Source: an uncultured Vampirovibrio sp. (lineage in GTDB: Bacteria; Cyanobacteriota; Vampirovibrionia; Gastranaerophilales; Gastranaerophilaceae). Taken from it: 64,000 nucleotides of DNA. The notes under the pieces are model-generated. The model was given only the letters and a program-made list of their open reading frames with translations, made no database searches and was not told the origin of the DNA. Positions 41,774-50,828 of the stretch are shown here, piece by piece. Location of the stretch: the NCBI GenBank assembly GCA_910584405.1, contig CAJUAL010000002.1, positions 124,001-188,000 on the forward strand. Reading direction: 5' to 3'. Within the stretch, counting starts at the first letter, position 1. Each line of letters opens with the position of its first letter. The position numbers and the translations under genes are program-made.

Positions 41774-42271
41774 TTATAGTAAATCTTTTAGTTTTTCTGC
41801 TAATTCTTTTTTTGCATTGTAGATTCTTGATTTAACCGTACCTAACGGACATTTTAATTTCTGTGCGCACTCTTCGTATGAGTAATCGTTGATTTCACAC
41901 ATTATTATAACTTCTTTGAACTTTGGTTTAAGACTATTTATTGCATTGATAATTGTTTTTTGTCGTTCAAGTTTTATTACATTATCGTCAGGTGAAGTTT
42001 TTTTGTCTTTAATGTTGGTAACAGTGTATTCATCTGAAGTTGATGTTTGAGAAATTTTATGATATGCGGATTTTAGATAATCAAGAGAGGTATTTTTTGT
42101 GATTGTTGAAATCCAGCTTTTTATTGAACCTTTTTCTTTGTATTTATCTGAATTTTTCCAGATTTTAAGGTATACCTCTTGTTCAATATCTTCATTATCT
42201 TCTTTTGTAATAAGACGTATAATATTTTTTATATTTTGTTTGTTAGATTTTATTACTTCGTTAAAATTCAT
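41774..42271 (-). CDS. ECF-type RNA polymerase sigma factor
   Basis: A 165-residue sigma-70-family protein of ECF size. Region 2 holds EDIEQEVYLKIWKNSDKY and SWISTITKNTSLDYLKS; region 4 holds the helix-turn-helix YSYEECAQKLKCPLGTVKSR. Regions 1 and 3 are absent. The anti-sigma gene lies immediately upstream (nine bases) and the Spy-like gene downstream. It probably responds to envelope damage, with RseP (3518) as a possible protease for the anti-sigma factor; this last link is inference. Confidence 0.92.
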   Translation of the reverse strand: MNFNEVIKSNKQNIKNIIRLITKEDNEDIEQEVYLKIWKNSDKYKEKGSIKSWISTITKNTSLDYLKSAYHKISQTSTSDEYTVTNIKDKKTSPDDNVIKLERQKTIINAINSLKPKFKEVIIMCEINDYSYEECAQKLKCPLGTVKSRIYNAKKELAEKLKDLL

Positions 42272-42280
42272 TAATCCCTA

Positions 42281-42625
42281 TTATTCCAGTGAAATAAGCC
42301 CGTAAGAATCAACAGGCAATCCTAAATCTTCAGCACTTAGAGCTGAACCGTATTTGAGAGTATCAGAGATATCTGTATTGAGGTTAAGAACGCCCAAGGT
42401 TGTACCGCTCAGCATAATAACAAAAAGTGCGCAGGCAGCTTTTAATCTTGCGATATTTTTGCGTCTTTCTTTAAAGTAAGGCTTAACTTCTTGAATAAGT
42501 TCTGAAACTTTAAGCATTTTTTCATGTTCAGCTCTGCAATCAGGACAGTTTTGAATGTGTTCATTTAGTTCTTCTTCGCTTCTGAAAGTAAACAGAGCTT
42601 CGTATTTTGAGCATTTGTCGTTCAT
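42281..42625 (-). CDS. Zinc-finger anti-sigma factor, membrane-bound
   Basis: A 114-residue protein. The N-terminal zinc-binding anti-sigma domain shows HIQNCPDC (residues about 23-30), the H-x3-C-x2-C motif. One membrane helix follows at about 67-85 (ACALFVIMLSGTTLGVL), then a short periplasmic tail. It would hold the sigma factor at the membrane until stress. First gene of the operon; a GAACTT-type ECF promoter element lies upstream. Confidence 0.85.
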   Translation of the reverse strand: MNDKCSKYEALFTFRSEEELNEHIQNCPDCRAEHEKMLKVSELIQEVKPYFKERRKNIARLKAACALFVIMLSGTTLGVLNLNTDISDTLKYGSALSAEDLGLPVDSYGLISLE

Positions 42626-42645
42626 AATTTTTTACCTCTATACTC

Positions 42646-42673
42646 TTATAACGATTATAAACGAAAAAAGTTC
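42646..42673 (-). promoter_or_regulatory. Possible ECF-type promoter of the sigma operon
   Basis: On the minus strand, GAACTT (42673-42668) followed after 16 bases by TTATAA (42651-42646). GAAC is the usual -35 core of ECF sigma factors, so the operon may be autoregulated. A TATAAT inside the spacer is an alternative housekeeping -10. Confidence 0.35.
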
Positions 42674-42783
42674 AGGGGTAAATTATATTACGGTTTATGA
42701 AATTGATAAGGTGCTGGCAATATTTACTACTTGAACAAAGAAATTTTTTATAGTAAAATACTGATTGTATAAGGGGAGAAATT

Positions 42784-42888
42784 ATGGAATTTTTCAGAAA
42801 GCACCAAAAGCTCATTATCGCAATAATATGTTTAACTTTTGTTGCCTGGACGGTAGGTTTGATGCTGCTTCCGTTACTTGTAAAATAG
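42784..42888 (+). CDS. 34-residue single-helix membrane peptide
   Basis: An ORF of 34 codons with GGGGAG five bases before the ATG. The product starts MEFFRKHQKLIIAI and ends GLMLLPLLVK: a basic N-terminus and one membrane helix (about 10-32). Its stop is eight bases before the envC-like start, which itself lacks a good ribosome binding site, so the two are probably translationally coupled. No family recognised. Confidence 0.65.
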   Translation: MEFFRKHQKLIIAIICLTFVAWTVGLMLLPLLVK

Positions 42889-42896
42889 TAGTTAAT

Positions 42897-44057
42897 ATGA
42901 AAAAAAATGTCTTAAAATATATATTAATAAGTTGGATATTAACAGGATTAGCCGTGAATTGTGCTCTTCCGTCGTTTGCTGCTCCTTCGAAAGCTTTATT
43001 GGAGCAAAAATTATGGCAAACCAGAAATAAAAAGAAGCAGTTTCAGGAAAAGAAAAAACAGGTAGTATCAAAGCTTAAAAAAGAACAAAACAGATTATAT
43101 TATAACCAACAGCAGCTGGAAGTTGCGCAGCAGGAATTATCAGTAACAACGCAAAAGTATAACTCTTTACAAGCTAATTTAACTTCGATGGAGCGCCAAT
43201 TAAGTAAGGCAATAGCTGATTTTCGCAATCTTGATATGCAAATGAAAGAACGTATCAAACAAGTGTACAAACATCAAAGAAGCGGTATGTTTGAGCTGAT
43301 TTTATCGACAACTGATGTGAATACACTTATGGATATGTTTTATTTTGAAAAAATAATTATTCAGGACGATTACAGGCGAATGCAGGCTCTGAAAGCTAAA
43401 GCTAATGAAATTGCTTCATTAAAGGCTCAGGTTGAGCGTCAGAAAAGAATGATAGAATCTTCAATTCGCGATATTAATTCTCAAAGAACGGCGATTCAAG
43501 GTTCGATTGCTGAAAATAAAAGCATGATTGAACAGTTGAAAAGAGATAAAGATTACTATGAGCGTTCAGAAAAAGAATTAGAAAGGCAGTCAAATGATAT
43601 TCAAAAGATGATTGCCAAAATGACAAGCGGTTCGTCAACATCTAAAGTTGTAATATCTTCAACAGGATTTATAAGACCGATTTCAGGTCCTATAACTTCT
43701 CCGTTCGGGTATAGGATTCACCCGATATTTAAGAGTAGAATTTTCCACTCAGGTATTGATATCGGCGGACCAAACGGCGGAGCAATAAAAGCTTCAAACG
43801 ACGGTAAGGTAATATATTCAGGCTGGTACGGCGGATACGGAAAGGTCGTAATCTTAGACCATGGTGTTGTTAACGGTCAGCCAATAACAACGTTATATGC
43901 CCATATGTCTGCAATTAATGTTAGTAACGGACAAATGGTTAAAAAAGGTCAAACAGTCGGCAGGGAAGGTTCTACAGGTTATAGTACAGGTCCTCATTGT
44001 CACTTCGAGGTTCGTGTGAACGGTAAACCTGTGAATCCGTTGAATTATGTTAGATAA
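42897..44057 (+). CDS. EnvC-like murein hydrolase/activator, M23 domain
   Basis: A 386-residue exported protein. The signal peptide ends near SFAAPS (residues 1-27). A long coiled coil (about 30-245) is followed by an LytM/M23 domain. Zinc and catalytic residues appear intact: HSGIDIGG, LYAHMS and HCHFEV, so it may be an active endopeptidase rather than a degenerate activator like E. coli EnvC. I start at the ATG at 42897, which gives the signal peptide; the open frame further upstream overlaps the 34-residue peptide gene in another frame. Confidence 0.9.
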   Translation: MKKNVLKYILISWILTGLAVNCALPSFAAPSKALLEQKLWQTRNKKKQFQEKKKQVVSKLKKEQNRLYYNQQQLEVAQQELSVTTQKYNSLQANLTSMERQLSKAIADFRNLDMQMKERIKQVYKHQRSGMFELILSTTDVNTLMDMFYFEKIIIQDDYRRMQALKAKANEIASLKAQVERQKRMIESSIRDINSQRTAIQGSIAENKSMIEQLKRDKDYYERSEKELERQSNDIQKMIAKMTSGSSTSKVVISSTGFIRPISGPITSPFGYRIHPIFKSRIFHSGIDIGGPNGGAIKASNDGKVIYSGWYGGYGKVVILDHGVVNGQPITTLYAHMSAINVSNGQMVKKGQTVGREGSTGYSTGPHCHFEVRVNGKPVNPLNYVR

Positions 44058-44068
44058 AGGGTAGAATA

Positions 44069-46372
44069 TTGAAAAGATTTTTACTTGTTACATTTTTTAT
44101 ATTAGCTTTCGTAAACAGTGTTTACGCGCTTGATGACGGGAATGAATATTCTGCGGTTTCTCCGGAAGATTTACAGGCTGAAACCTTCTTTAAGTCCCCA
44201 ATGAGTACAATGATGCCGGATTTACGGGAAGATCCGATTTATCACAGTTTTGACAATTATTCGGCAGGTATGCGCAGTGCGGGAGGACCTTCTACTAAAG
44301 AAATTAACTCTGATAACATGCCTTTGTTTAAGAAAATTCGCGTTAATCTGGGGGAAAAAATTTCAAATATGACTGATGAAAAGTCAGAAGAAGAAATTGC
44401 TCAACGTAAAGAAGCAAATAGGAAACGTATTGAAAAATTAAAGTTCTGGAAAAAATCAGAAACTCCGTTTGAAGAGATTAAAATAGAGCCCGAAGAAGCT
44501 TCTATTGCAGGTTCGATTCAAAGCGAGATTGAATCAGAAATTCCTGAAACTATGTCTTTTGAAACAGGGATTGCAGAACAAGTAACAGAAAAACAGCTTC
44601 AACTTGATTGTGATTTTGTTAATTTTGATGAGGAAACCGGTGATATGGTCGCAACAGGCAGACCTGACTTGTATATTCCGCCTCAAAAAACAAGGGTTAT
44701 TGCCGATAAAATCGTTTATAATGAAGAATCTAATATTTTAAAAGCAATGGGTAATGTTATCGTTCTTAAAGACGGTAATCCTACTCAAACAGATTATTTT
44801 GAAGTCGATATGAATGAAGAATATATGTTTATGGATAATGTTCATACAAAATCCGAAACTATGTTGATGAATGCAAGAAAAGGTATTCAAAAGGATGCTA
44901 AAATTATCCTTGAAGACGGTACCTTGTATTCTGAAGAATCACAAATTCATCGTATGTCTTCAAGAATGATTGGACCTCGATTTATGAGTATGACACTTGA
45001 TGATAGCGAAAAATCGTTTTTCTTAAGCGACCCTCGCGGAAACAAGCTTCATATTAATGCTGATAAAATTTATGTTGAAGCAAGAAAAAATCATGATGTG
45101 TTCACTCTTAAAAACATTGAAATCAGAAGACGCGGTAAATACTGGTTCACATGGCCGAGTTTAACAGCTTACACAAATAAAGACCGAGATTATTTTGAAG
45201 CAAATTATCCTGAATTTGGTACCCGCAGAAAAGTCGGTATGTTCTTAGGTCCGGGATTTGTATTCGGAGGACCGGGCGGTTCTATTTTGAAAGCAATTCC
45301 GTTTTTAAATTATCAACACGGCGACTTTGGATTTGGTGGAGCCATAAAATATCGTAATACGTATAATACAACAGAACTTGGATATGCTTCTGCTTCTGAC
45401 GTATTTTTCATGAGAGGTCATCAACGCTTAGATGATAATTTATATATGCAATACAGTGCCAATTCATTTATGGATGAATGGTTCTTGGGTGCGAGAATGC
45501 CTAAATATATGGCAGAAGTTTTTTATGATAAAGCTTATAAACTTCCTGATTTTTTAGCAGAAGGCAAAGGGCTTACCTTCCGTCACAGAGCCGGGTTTGG
45601 TATAATGGAAGATAATGACCGTAATTATTATGGTGAAAAGATTGCTTCTAAAGGTATTGCAACTACAAGATTAAGATATATGGCTGAAATCAGGCAGGCT
45701 TTATATGCTTACCAAAACCCTGAGAAAAAGTTTTATTTTGATTTGTCTGTAGCTCTACAAGGTGTAGCTGCCGTTTACGGTACCGGTGATACTCAATTCA
45801 TCGGCAGAGTCGGTCCTAGTACTCATATTCAATACAAAAACTGGATGCAGGATTTGGCTTACTACCAATCAGGATATGATGATAACAGCCCTGTTCCGAG
45901 ATATGACAGTTACAGATACGGTCATTCAAGTTTGTATATAGCTGAAATCTTCAGATTAAACAAATACCTTTCTGTAGGTTGGTCAGGTATGGTTAATTTA
46001 AGTGACGATTCACCGAACGGTAAATTGTTCCAGGAAAACCGATTTGTATTTGCAATCGGACCTGATGATTTGAAAATTCGTCTTGGTTACGACTTTGTAA
46101 GACAAACTACTTATTTTGGTTTTGATGTTGCTTTTGATACTAAAGGTACAACGATTGAATATGGCAGAATGGAGATAAAAAACCCTGAACGATTAGGAAA
46201 ACGTCAGGAAAGAGAAGAACGCAAGGTTGCTTTTGCTCCTGCTAAAAAACAAAATCAAGAAGTTAAGGTGTCTTCAAGAAAGCAAAAAGAAGAAGAAAAC
46301 GTAAAACCTGTAGTGTTAAAATACGCACAAATAATTGAAATTGAAGATCCTGATAAGGAAACGGTTCAGTAA
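44069..46372 (+). CDS. LptD/OstA-like outer-membrane LPS assembly protein
   Basis: A 767-residue protein with a signal peptide (residues 1-20, ending VYAL). An Asp/Glu-rich linker is followed by an OstA-type beta-jellyroll (about 185-330; TRVIADKIVYNEESNILKAM, then KIILEDGTLYSEESQI) and an antiparallel beta-barrel to about 700. LptD inserts lipopolysaccharide in the outer leaflet with LptE. Sequence similarity to proteobacterial LptD is limited; the context (lpxI, lpxB) supports the call. The start is TTG at 44069 with AAAGGG seven bases upstream. Confidence 0.8.
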   Translation: MKRFLLVTFFILAFVNSVYALDDGNEYSAVSPEDLQAETFFKSPMSTMMPDLREDPIYHSFDNYSAGMRSAGGPSTKEINSDNMPLFKKIRVNLGEKISNMTDEKSEEEIAQRKEANRKRIEKLKFWKKSETPFEEIKIEPEEASIAGSIQSEIESEIPETMSFETGIAEQVTEKQLQLDCDFVNFDEETGDMVATGRPDLYIPPQKTRVIADKIVYNEESNILKAMGNVIVLKDGNPTQTDYFEVDMNEEYMFMDNVHTKSETMLMNARKGIQKDAKIILEDGTLYSEESQIHRMSSRMIGPRFMSMTLDDSEKSFFLSDPRGNKLHINADKIYVEARKNHDVFTLKNIEIRRRGKYWFTWPSLTAYTNKDRDYFEANYPEFGTRRKVGMFLGPGFVFGGPGGSILKAIPFLNYQHGDFGFGGAIKYRNTYNTTELGYASASDVFFMRGHQRLDDNLYMQYSANSFMDEWFLGARMPKYMAEVFYDKAYKLPDFLAEGKGLTFRHRAGFGIMEDNDRNYYGEKIASKGIATTRLRYMAEIRQALYAYQNPEKKFYFDLSVALQGVAAVYGTGDTQFIGRVGPSTHIQYKNWMQDLAYYQSGYDDNSPVPRYDSYRYGHSSLYIAEIFRLNKYLSVGWSGMVNLSDDSPNGKLFQENRFVFAIGPDDLKIRLGYDFVRQTTYFGFDVAFDTKGTTIEYGRMEIKNPERLGKRQEREERKVAFAPAKKQNQEVKVSSRKQKEEENVKPVVLKYAQIIEIEDPDKETVQ

Positions 46373-46374
46373 AT

Positions 46375-46998
46375 ATGTCAAATGAGTTAAAACAAGAAAT
46401 AATAAAATACGGACATTTGGCAGGGGTAAAAGATTTTACCCCTGGAATTTCCGGTAACATTTCAGCAAGGTATGGTGACAATGTTATAATAACCTCATCA
46501 GGTTCTGCTAACGGATATTTGGATAATGACGATTTGGTTTTGATTGATTTTGAGGGTAATCTTGTTGAAGGAAATAAAAAAGCCTCAAGTGAAAGGTTTT
46601 TACACTTAGAATTTTACAAAAAACGACCTGAATTTAATTGCGTATTTCATGTCCATTCGCCGTATTTGACTGCGTTTGCGTCTTGCGGAATGGGGTTAAG
46701 TGAGGGTGTTTCTCCTGAAATTATTTATTGTTTTGGCGAAATTCCTATTGCAAGGTATGCGATACCGGGTTCTGATGAACTTGTTAAGAAAACTTCAAAA
46801 TATTTTAATGATTTTGATGTAATTTTAATGGAAAATCATGGGGTTGTAATAGGTGCAGAATCTGTAAAAGAGGCATATTTAAAACTTGAGCTTGCCGAAA
46901 ATTACGCAAAAACAATTATTTGTACAAAATTTCTTGGTGGTGCTAAAATATTACCGTTAGAGGAAATTAAGAAAATATATTTATTAAGGAATAAGTAA
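46375..46998 (+). CDS. Class II aldolase/adducin-family protein
   Basis: A 207-residue zinc aldolase-like protein. Zinc ligands: FHVHSPYLTAFA near residue 92-94 and MENHGVVIGA near 155. GISGNISARYGD and ITSSGS near the N-terminus are the substrate-phosphate pocket of L-fuculose- and rhamnulose-phosphate aldolases. Exact substrate unknown. It sits between the LptD-like gene and lpxI, so a role in making a sugar for the outer-membrane glycolipid is possible but unproved. Confidence 0.85.
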   Translation: MSNELKQEIIKYGHLAGVKDFTPGISGNISARYGDNVIITSSGSANGYLDNDDLVLIDFEGNLVEGNKKASSERFLHLEFYKKRPEFNCVFHVHSPYLTAFASCGMGLSEGVSPEIIYCFGEIPIARYAIPGSDELVKKTSKYFNDFDVILMENHGVVIGAESVKEAYLKLELAENYAKTIICTKFLGGAKILPLEEIKKIYLLRNK

Positions 46999-47013
46999 AA
47001 GAGGAAAATAATA

Positions 47014-47829
47014 GTGTCAATAACATTGGAAAATAAGCAAGGATTAATCGCAGGGGACGGAACATTACCTGTAAAAATGGCTCAATATGCTAAAGAAAAC
47101 GGATTTGAAGTTGTTTGTATTTCTTTGGCAAAAGATAATTTGAGGGATTTGAAAAAATACTGTTCGAAAGTATACAGTTGTCACCCCGGTGAAGTTGACA
47201 GAATTGAATCAATTTTAAAAGAAGAGGGTATAAAGCAGCTTACATTTTTAGGTAAAGTTCATAAAAAGGTTTTATTGCAGCTTCACAAGTTTGATAAAAG
47301 AGCGATTGATTTAATTAAAGAAGCTTCAAGATTAAATGATGATCAGGTTATGCTAATGATTGTTGAAGAGTTATCAAAAATCGGTGTTGAAGTACTTGAT
47401 CAAACTATTTTCATCAAAAATCTTATGATACCTGCCGGAGTATTGGGTAAACACAAACCGACTCCTGAGCAAATGGAAGATGTAAATTACGGTTTCTGGC
47501 TTGCAAAAGAAATGGGTAAAATTGATGTAGGTCAATCAGTTGTGATTAAAGATAAAATGATTATGGCAGTAGAAGCTATTGAAGGTACTGATGTTTGCAT
47601 TAAGCGCGGAGCAAAACTTGCAAAAGAAGGTGCTGTTGTTGTAAAAGTTGCAAAACCAAAGCAAGATAAACGTTTTGATATTCCTGCAATCGGTATGAGA
47701 ACATTAAGAACAATGAGTCACAAACATGCAAGTTTGATTGCCGTTGAGGCTAATGAAACAATTATCGTTGATCAGGAAAAAGTTGTAAAATACGCTGATG
47801 AACACAATATTGTTATAATGGCGGTATAG
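47014..47829 (+). CDS. lpxI: UDP-2,3-diacylglucosamine pyrophosphatase LpxI
   Basis: A 271-residue protein of the LpxI (DUF1009) family. It hydrolyses UDP-2,3-diacylglucosamine to lipid X and UMP, replacing LpxH. N-terminal GLIAGDGTLPVKMAQYAKEN and the C-terminal KVAKPKQDKRFDIPAIGMRT are the family hallmarks. The start is GTG at 47014 with AGAGGAAA upstream. It is followed without a gap by lpxB, the next enzyme of the lipid A pathway. Confidence 0.95.
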   Translation: MSITLENKQGLIAGDGTLPVKMAQYAKENGFEVVCISLAKDNLRDLKKYCSKVYSCHPGEVDRIESILKEEGIKQLTFLGKVHKKVLLQLHKFDKRAIDLIKEASRLNDDQVMLMIVEELSKIGVEVLDQTIFIKNLMIPAGVLGKHKPTPEQMEDVNYGFWLAKEMGKIDVGQSVVIKDKMIMAVEAIEGTDVCIKRGAKLAKEGAVVVKVAKPKQDKRFDIPAIGMRTLRTMSHKHASLIAVEANETIIVDQEKVVKYADEHNIVIMAV

Positions 47830-48954
47830 ATGAAAAGATTATTTATAATTACGGGTGAGTTCTCGGGAGATATTCACGCATCAAAAGTTGTAAAAGAGCT
47901 TCGGGCTTTAAATTGCGATTTGGAAATTGAAGGTATCGGCGGTATAAATCTTCAAAATGAAGGTGTAAAACTCTTTTCTACTCAGGAGAAAATGGGTGCA
48001 ATGGGACTTACTCCTCAGATTTTGATTAATCATATTAAACTTGGAAAAGCTCTTTTAGATTATTTGAAGAATGATTATAAACCTGATTTGGTTTTACTTA
48101 TTGACTACGGAGCTTTTAATCTTACTATTGCAAGATTTTTGAAAAAAGCAGGGATAAAAGTTTTTTATTATATTCCTCCGCAAGTTTGGGCAAGCCGTAA
48201 GTATAGAATTAAACTTATTCAAAAGTTTGTTGATAAAGTTTTGTGTATATTTCCTTTTGAAAGACCTTTGTATGCTCAATACGGAATTGATGCACACTAT
48301 TGCGGACATCCGCTTGTTGCTCAGTTACCGTCGCCTGCGGGTCGTCGTGAATTTTTTAGAAAACACGGGCTTGATGTTGATAAACGTTTAGTTTCTGTTT
48401 TCCCCGGTTCAAGAGAGTTTGAATTAAAACATTTGATGAGTGTTTTTAAAGAAGCTGTAAAGCGTTTAAGCCACAGACATTCTGATTTACAGTTCTGTAT
48501 TTCTCAGGCACCTAATTTGTCTGATGAAGTTTATCAAAAATATCTCGGAGATTGTGATATAAAAGTTATAAAAGGTGAAAATCAAGCGCTGTTAAGTGTA
48601 TCTGATGCGTTAATTTTAGCATCAGGAACTGTAGCCTTAGAGGCTTGTTTATACAAAACTCCGATGATTATAGCTTATCGCGGACCACAGTTTTTCTATT
48701 GGGTTTATTTACTTGTAAGATGTATCAAGAGAGTATCTTTACCAAATATTATCGCTGATAAATCTATTGTTCCTGAAATTATTCAGGATAAAGTTACACC
48801 ATCAAATATTACTTATGAAATAGAAGAACTGCTTTATAATAAAGAAAGACGAGAAGATAATATTAAGCAATTAGGACAGGTAAAAGAAATGCTTTCTGAT
48901 AAAAATTCGGCACTTGAGGTTGCTAAAGTTATCGATACCGAGTTGTTTTCGTAA
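47830..48954 (+). CDS. lpxB: Lipid-A-disaccharide synthase
   Basis: A 374-residue GT19 glycosyltransferase. It joins UDP-2,3-diacylglucosamine and lipid X to give the lipid A disaccharide at the inner membrane. Signatures: TGEFSGDIHASKVVKEL at the start, GMGAMGLT-like KMGAMGLTPQ, YYIPPQVWASR near 115, FPGSREFELKH near 195, and ASGTVALEACLYKTPMI near 260. The ATG directly follows the lpxI stop. Confidence 0.97.
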   Translation: MKRLFIITGEFSGDIHASKVVKELRALNCDLEIEGIGGINLQNEGVKLFSTQEKMGAMGLTPQILINHIKLGKALLDYLKNDYKPDLVLLIDYGAFNLTIARFLKKAGIKVFYYIPPQVWASRKYRIKLIQKFVDKVLCIFPFERPLYAQYGIDAHYCGHPLVAQLPSPAGRREFFRKHGLDVDKRLVSVFPGSREFELKHLMSVFKEAVKRLSHRHSDLQFCISQAPNLSDEVYQKYLGDCDIKVIKGENQALLSVSDALILASGTVALEACLYKTPMIIAYRGPQFFYWVYLLVRCIKRVSLPNIIADKSIVPEIIQDKVTPSNITYEIEELLYNKERREDNIKQLGQVKEMLSDKNSALEVAKVIDTELFS

Positions 48955-49032
48955 TATAAGTTAACACGTAACGGCTTTTAGGGCAAAAATTCCTTGTTAT
49001 GTTACTTAAATATAGTGTAGGCTAGTGATTTT

Positions 49033-50760
49033 ATGATTAATTCAATTCCAAAAATTGAATCAAATAATGCTAATACATTCGGAAAAGTGACAGCAAGAAC
49101 TAATCCGAGTGATTATTGGCTTGAAAAACCTAAGCCTCAACAATTACCACAAGTTCAAAAGCTTCCGTCAGATGTTGTTTCACAGCCTGCAATAAAACCT
49201 CAAATTAGTGATGCTACTTATCTTGCAGCCTCACCTTATCTTGATAAGATTAAAATTATTACCCCTGAAGAAGCAAGAAAAACAAATAATATAAAAATCA
49301 TTGGTCTATCAATAGCCGGAGCAACAATCTTAACTGCGGGAACCATTTTCTTCCTCTTAAAAGGCGGTCCGAAAAGTTTGAGTAAAAGCTTTAATTCATT
49401 AAGAACCTTTTTAGATAAAAAGGTTCAAAAAGCAAAACTAGATGGTAATAATGTCCTATCAACAACCGATAAGGTTTATGTTTACGCACTTGATAAGTTA
49501 AATAAATTACAAGAGCGCTCGGGTGTTATAAATAATTATAATACGGTCAAGGACTTATTGTTTAAGAAAATGATGGGCTGGAATAAGTATCTTGCAGGAT
49601 TCCATGATAAGATTACCCGAGGTTTTGAAAGACTCGGACGTCAGGCTGTTGTTAATACTTATAAAAAAACAGATTTATTGCTGCAAGGAGCTATTACAAG
49701 GGCTTCTAATGCTTCTGCGAAATCTAATTCCGCACATTCAATGAATCTTGAAACTCAGGCAGACAGGCTAAACTTTGAAATAGGTTTGTTAAGTGAAAAA
49801 TATTTTGGTCAGAAAGCTTTGCGAGCACGTTATTTTTCTTTTAAATCCGCTATAGAAACCTTGAAACAAGCTTTTAGCAAGATGAAAGTTTTCTTATCAA
49901 AAGATCTTTATACAAAGTTTATGGCTGATTCAAAGATTATTGAGCAAAGGGATGCTGTTATCAGAAAGGTTTCAGCTAACAGACGTGAGCTTTCTTATCC
50001 GTTATCGCATTTGGCTAAGGACTCGGAAGAATCTATAATGAAAATGGTTAGCTCCTTGAGTTTTAAAGATACAGAAAGGCTAACCGATTTAAGAAATATG
50101 CGGGCGATGATTAAAAAACTTGCGAAATGTAAAAATCCTCAAAGTCGCCAAGAGTTAACACATAAGCTTGTTACGGATATGGATAGTTTTATACAAAGCA
50201 TTAGCGAAGCTCAGCATTCAAAACTTATTCCGGAAAAGAATGCTAAAGCCTTATTAGCGGAAATGACAGAGTTAAGAGCTAATATTGCAGGTTATAAGCC
50301 GGGTAAGGTTGAAGAACTTTTATCAATATACAGACAAATTCTACCGAAAGCTGAATATAAAAAAGTTGAAACTGCTTACAAAGCTTGGCTAAAATCATTA
50401 GATAAGTCTATAAAAACCGAAACAGAAGATTTTATGGGCAAACTGAGAGATTTAGCTATGGGTTCTGCCCCTACAGATATTTTGACGGTTTTCGGTTCTT
50501 TGGGAATCTTAGGCTATAACCTTGCAAAATCAAAAGATAATGACCAAAGAACATCAATTGCTTTAAAATACGGAATCCCTGCTTTAGCCGGTGTTGGAGG
50601 TTCGTTATATTTTAATGCCAAGTTATTTGCGGGTTCAAAAGCTTTAATTTGTGCTTCGATATTATCTCTGACTGTTAACAGATTAGGTGTTTGGGCAGAT
50701 AATACTTTGAAAAAATATAAGCAGTCAAAAACAGTTGAAAATCCTCCAAAAACTGTATAG
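49033..50760 (+). CDS. Large helical membrane protein, unknown
   Basis: A 575-residue protein I do not recognise. The N-terminus is polar and proline-rich (MINSIPKIESNNANTFGKVT), with no signal peptide. One membrane helix (about 92-113) precedes a long Lys/Glu-rich helical domain (115-475). Two or three hydrophobic stretches lie near the C-terminus (about 482-500 and 515-550). The start has a weak ribosome binding site. The N-terminal NTFGKVT segment recalls the VSFGNTS motif in the protein at 54669 and PIFKGYEF in the protein at 56693; a shared lineage-specific tag is possible. Confidence 0.7.
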   Translation: MINSIPKIESNNANTFGKVTARTNPSDYWLEKPKPQQLPQVQKLPSDVVSQPAIKPQISDATYLAASPYLDKIKIITPEEARKTNNIKIIGLSIAGATILTAGTIFFLLKGGPKSLSKSFNSLRTFLDKKVQKAKLDGNNVLSTTDKVYVYALDKLNKLQERSGVINNYNTVKDLLFKKMMGWNKYLAGFHDKITRGFERLGRQAVVNTYKKTDLLLQGAITRASNASAKSNSAHSMNLETQADRLNFEIGLLSEKYFGQKALRARYFSFKSAIETLKQAFSKMKVFLSKDLYTKFMADSKIIEQRDAVIRKVSANRRELSYPLSHLAKDSEESIMKMVSSLSFKDTERLTDLRNMRAMIKKLAKCKNPQSRQELTHKLVTDMDSFIQSISEAQHSKLIPEKNAKALLAEMTELRANIAGYKPGKVEELLSIYRQILPKAEYKKVETAYKAWLKSLDKSIKTETEDFMGKLRDLAMGSAPTDILTVFGSLGILGYNLAKSKDNDQRTSIALKYGIPALAGVGGSLYFNAKLFAGSKALICASILSLTVNRLGVWADNTLKKYKQSKTVENPPKTV

Positions 50761-50828
50761 TCAAAATTCAACTTTTTGCTAAAATTACACTGGAGGGAGG
50801 TTTGTCCCTAAAACAATGTGGGTGAGGA

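Noticed and set aside
42765..42896. 44-codon N-terminal extension of the EnvC-like protein
   Set aside because: It overlaps the 34-residue peptide gene in another frame and would hide the signal peptide.
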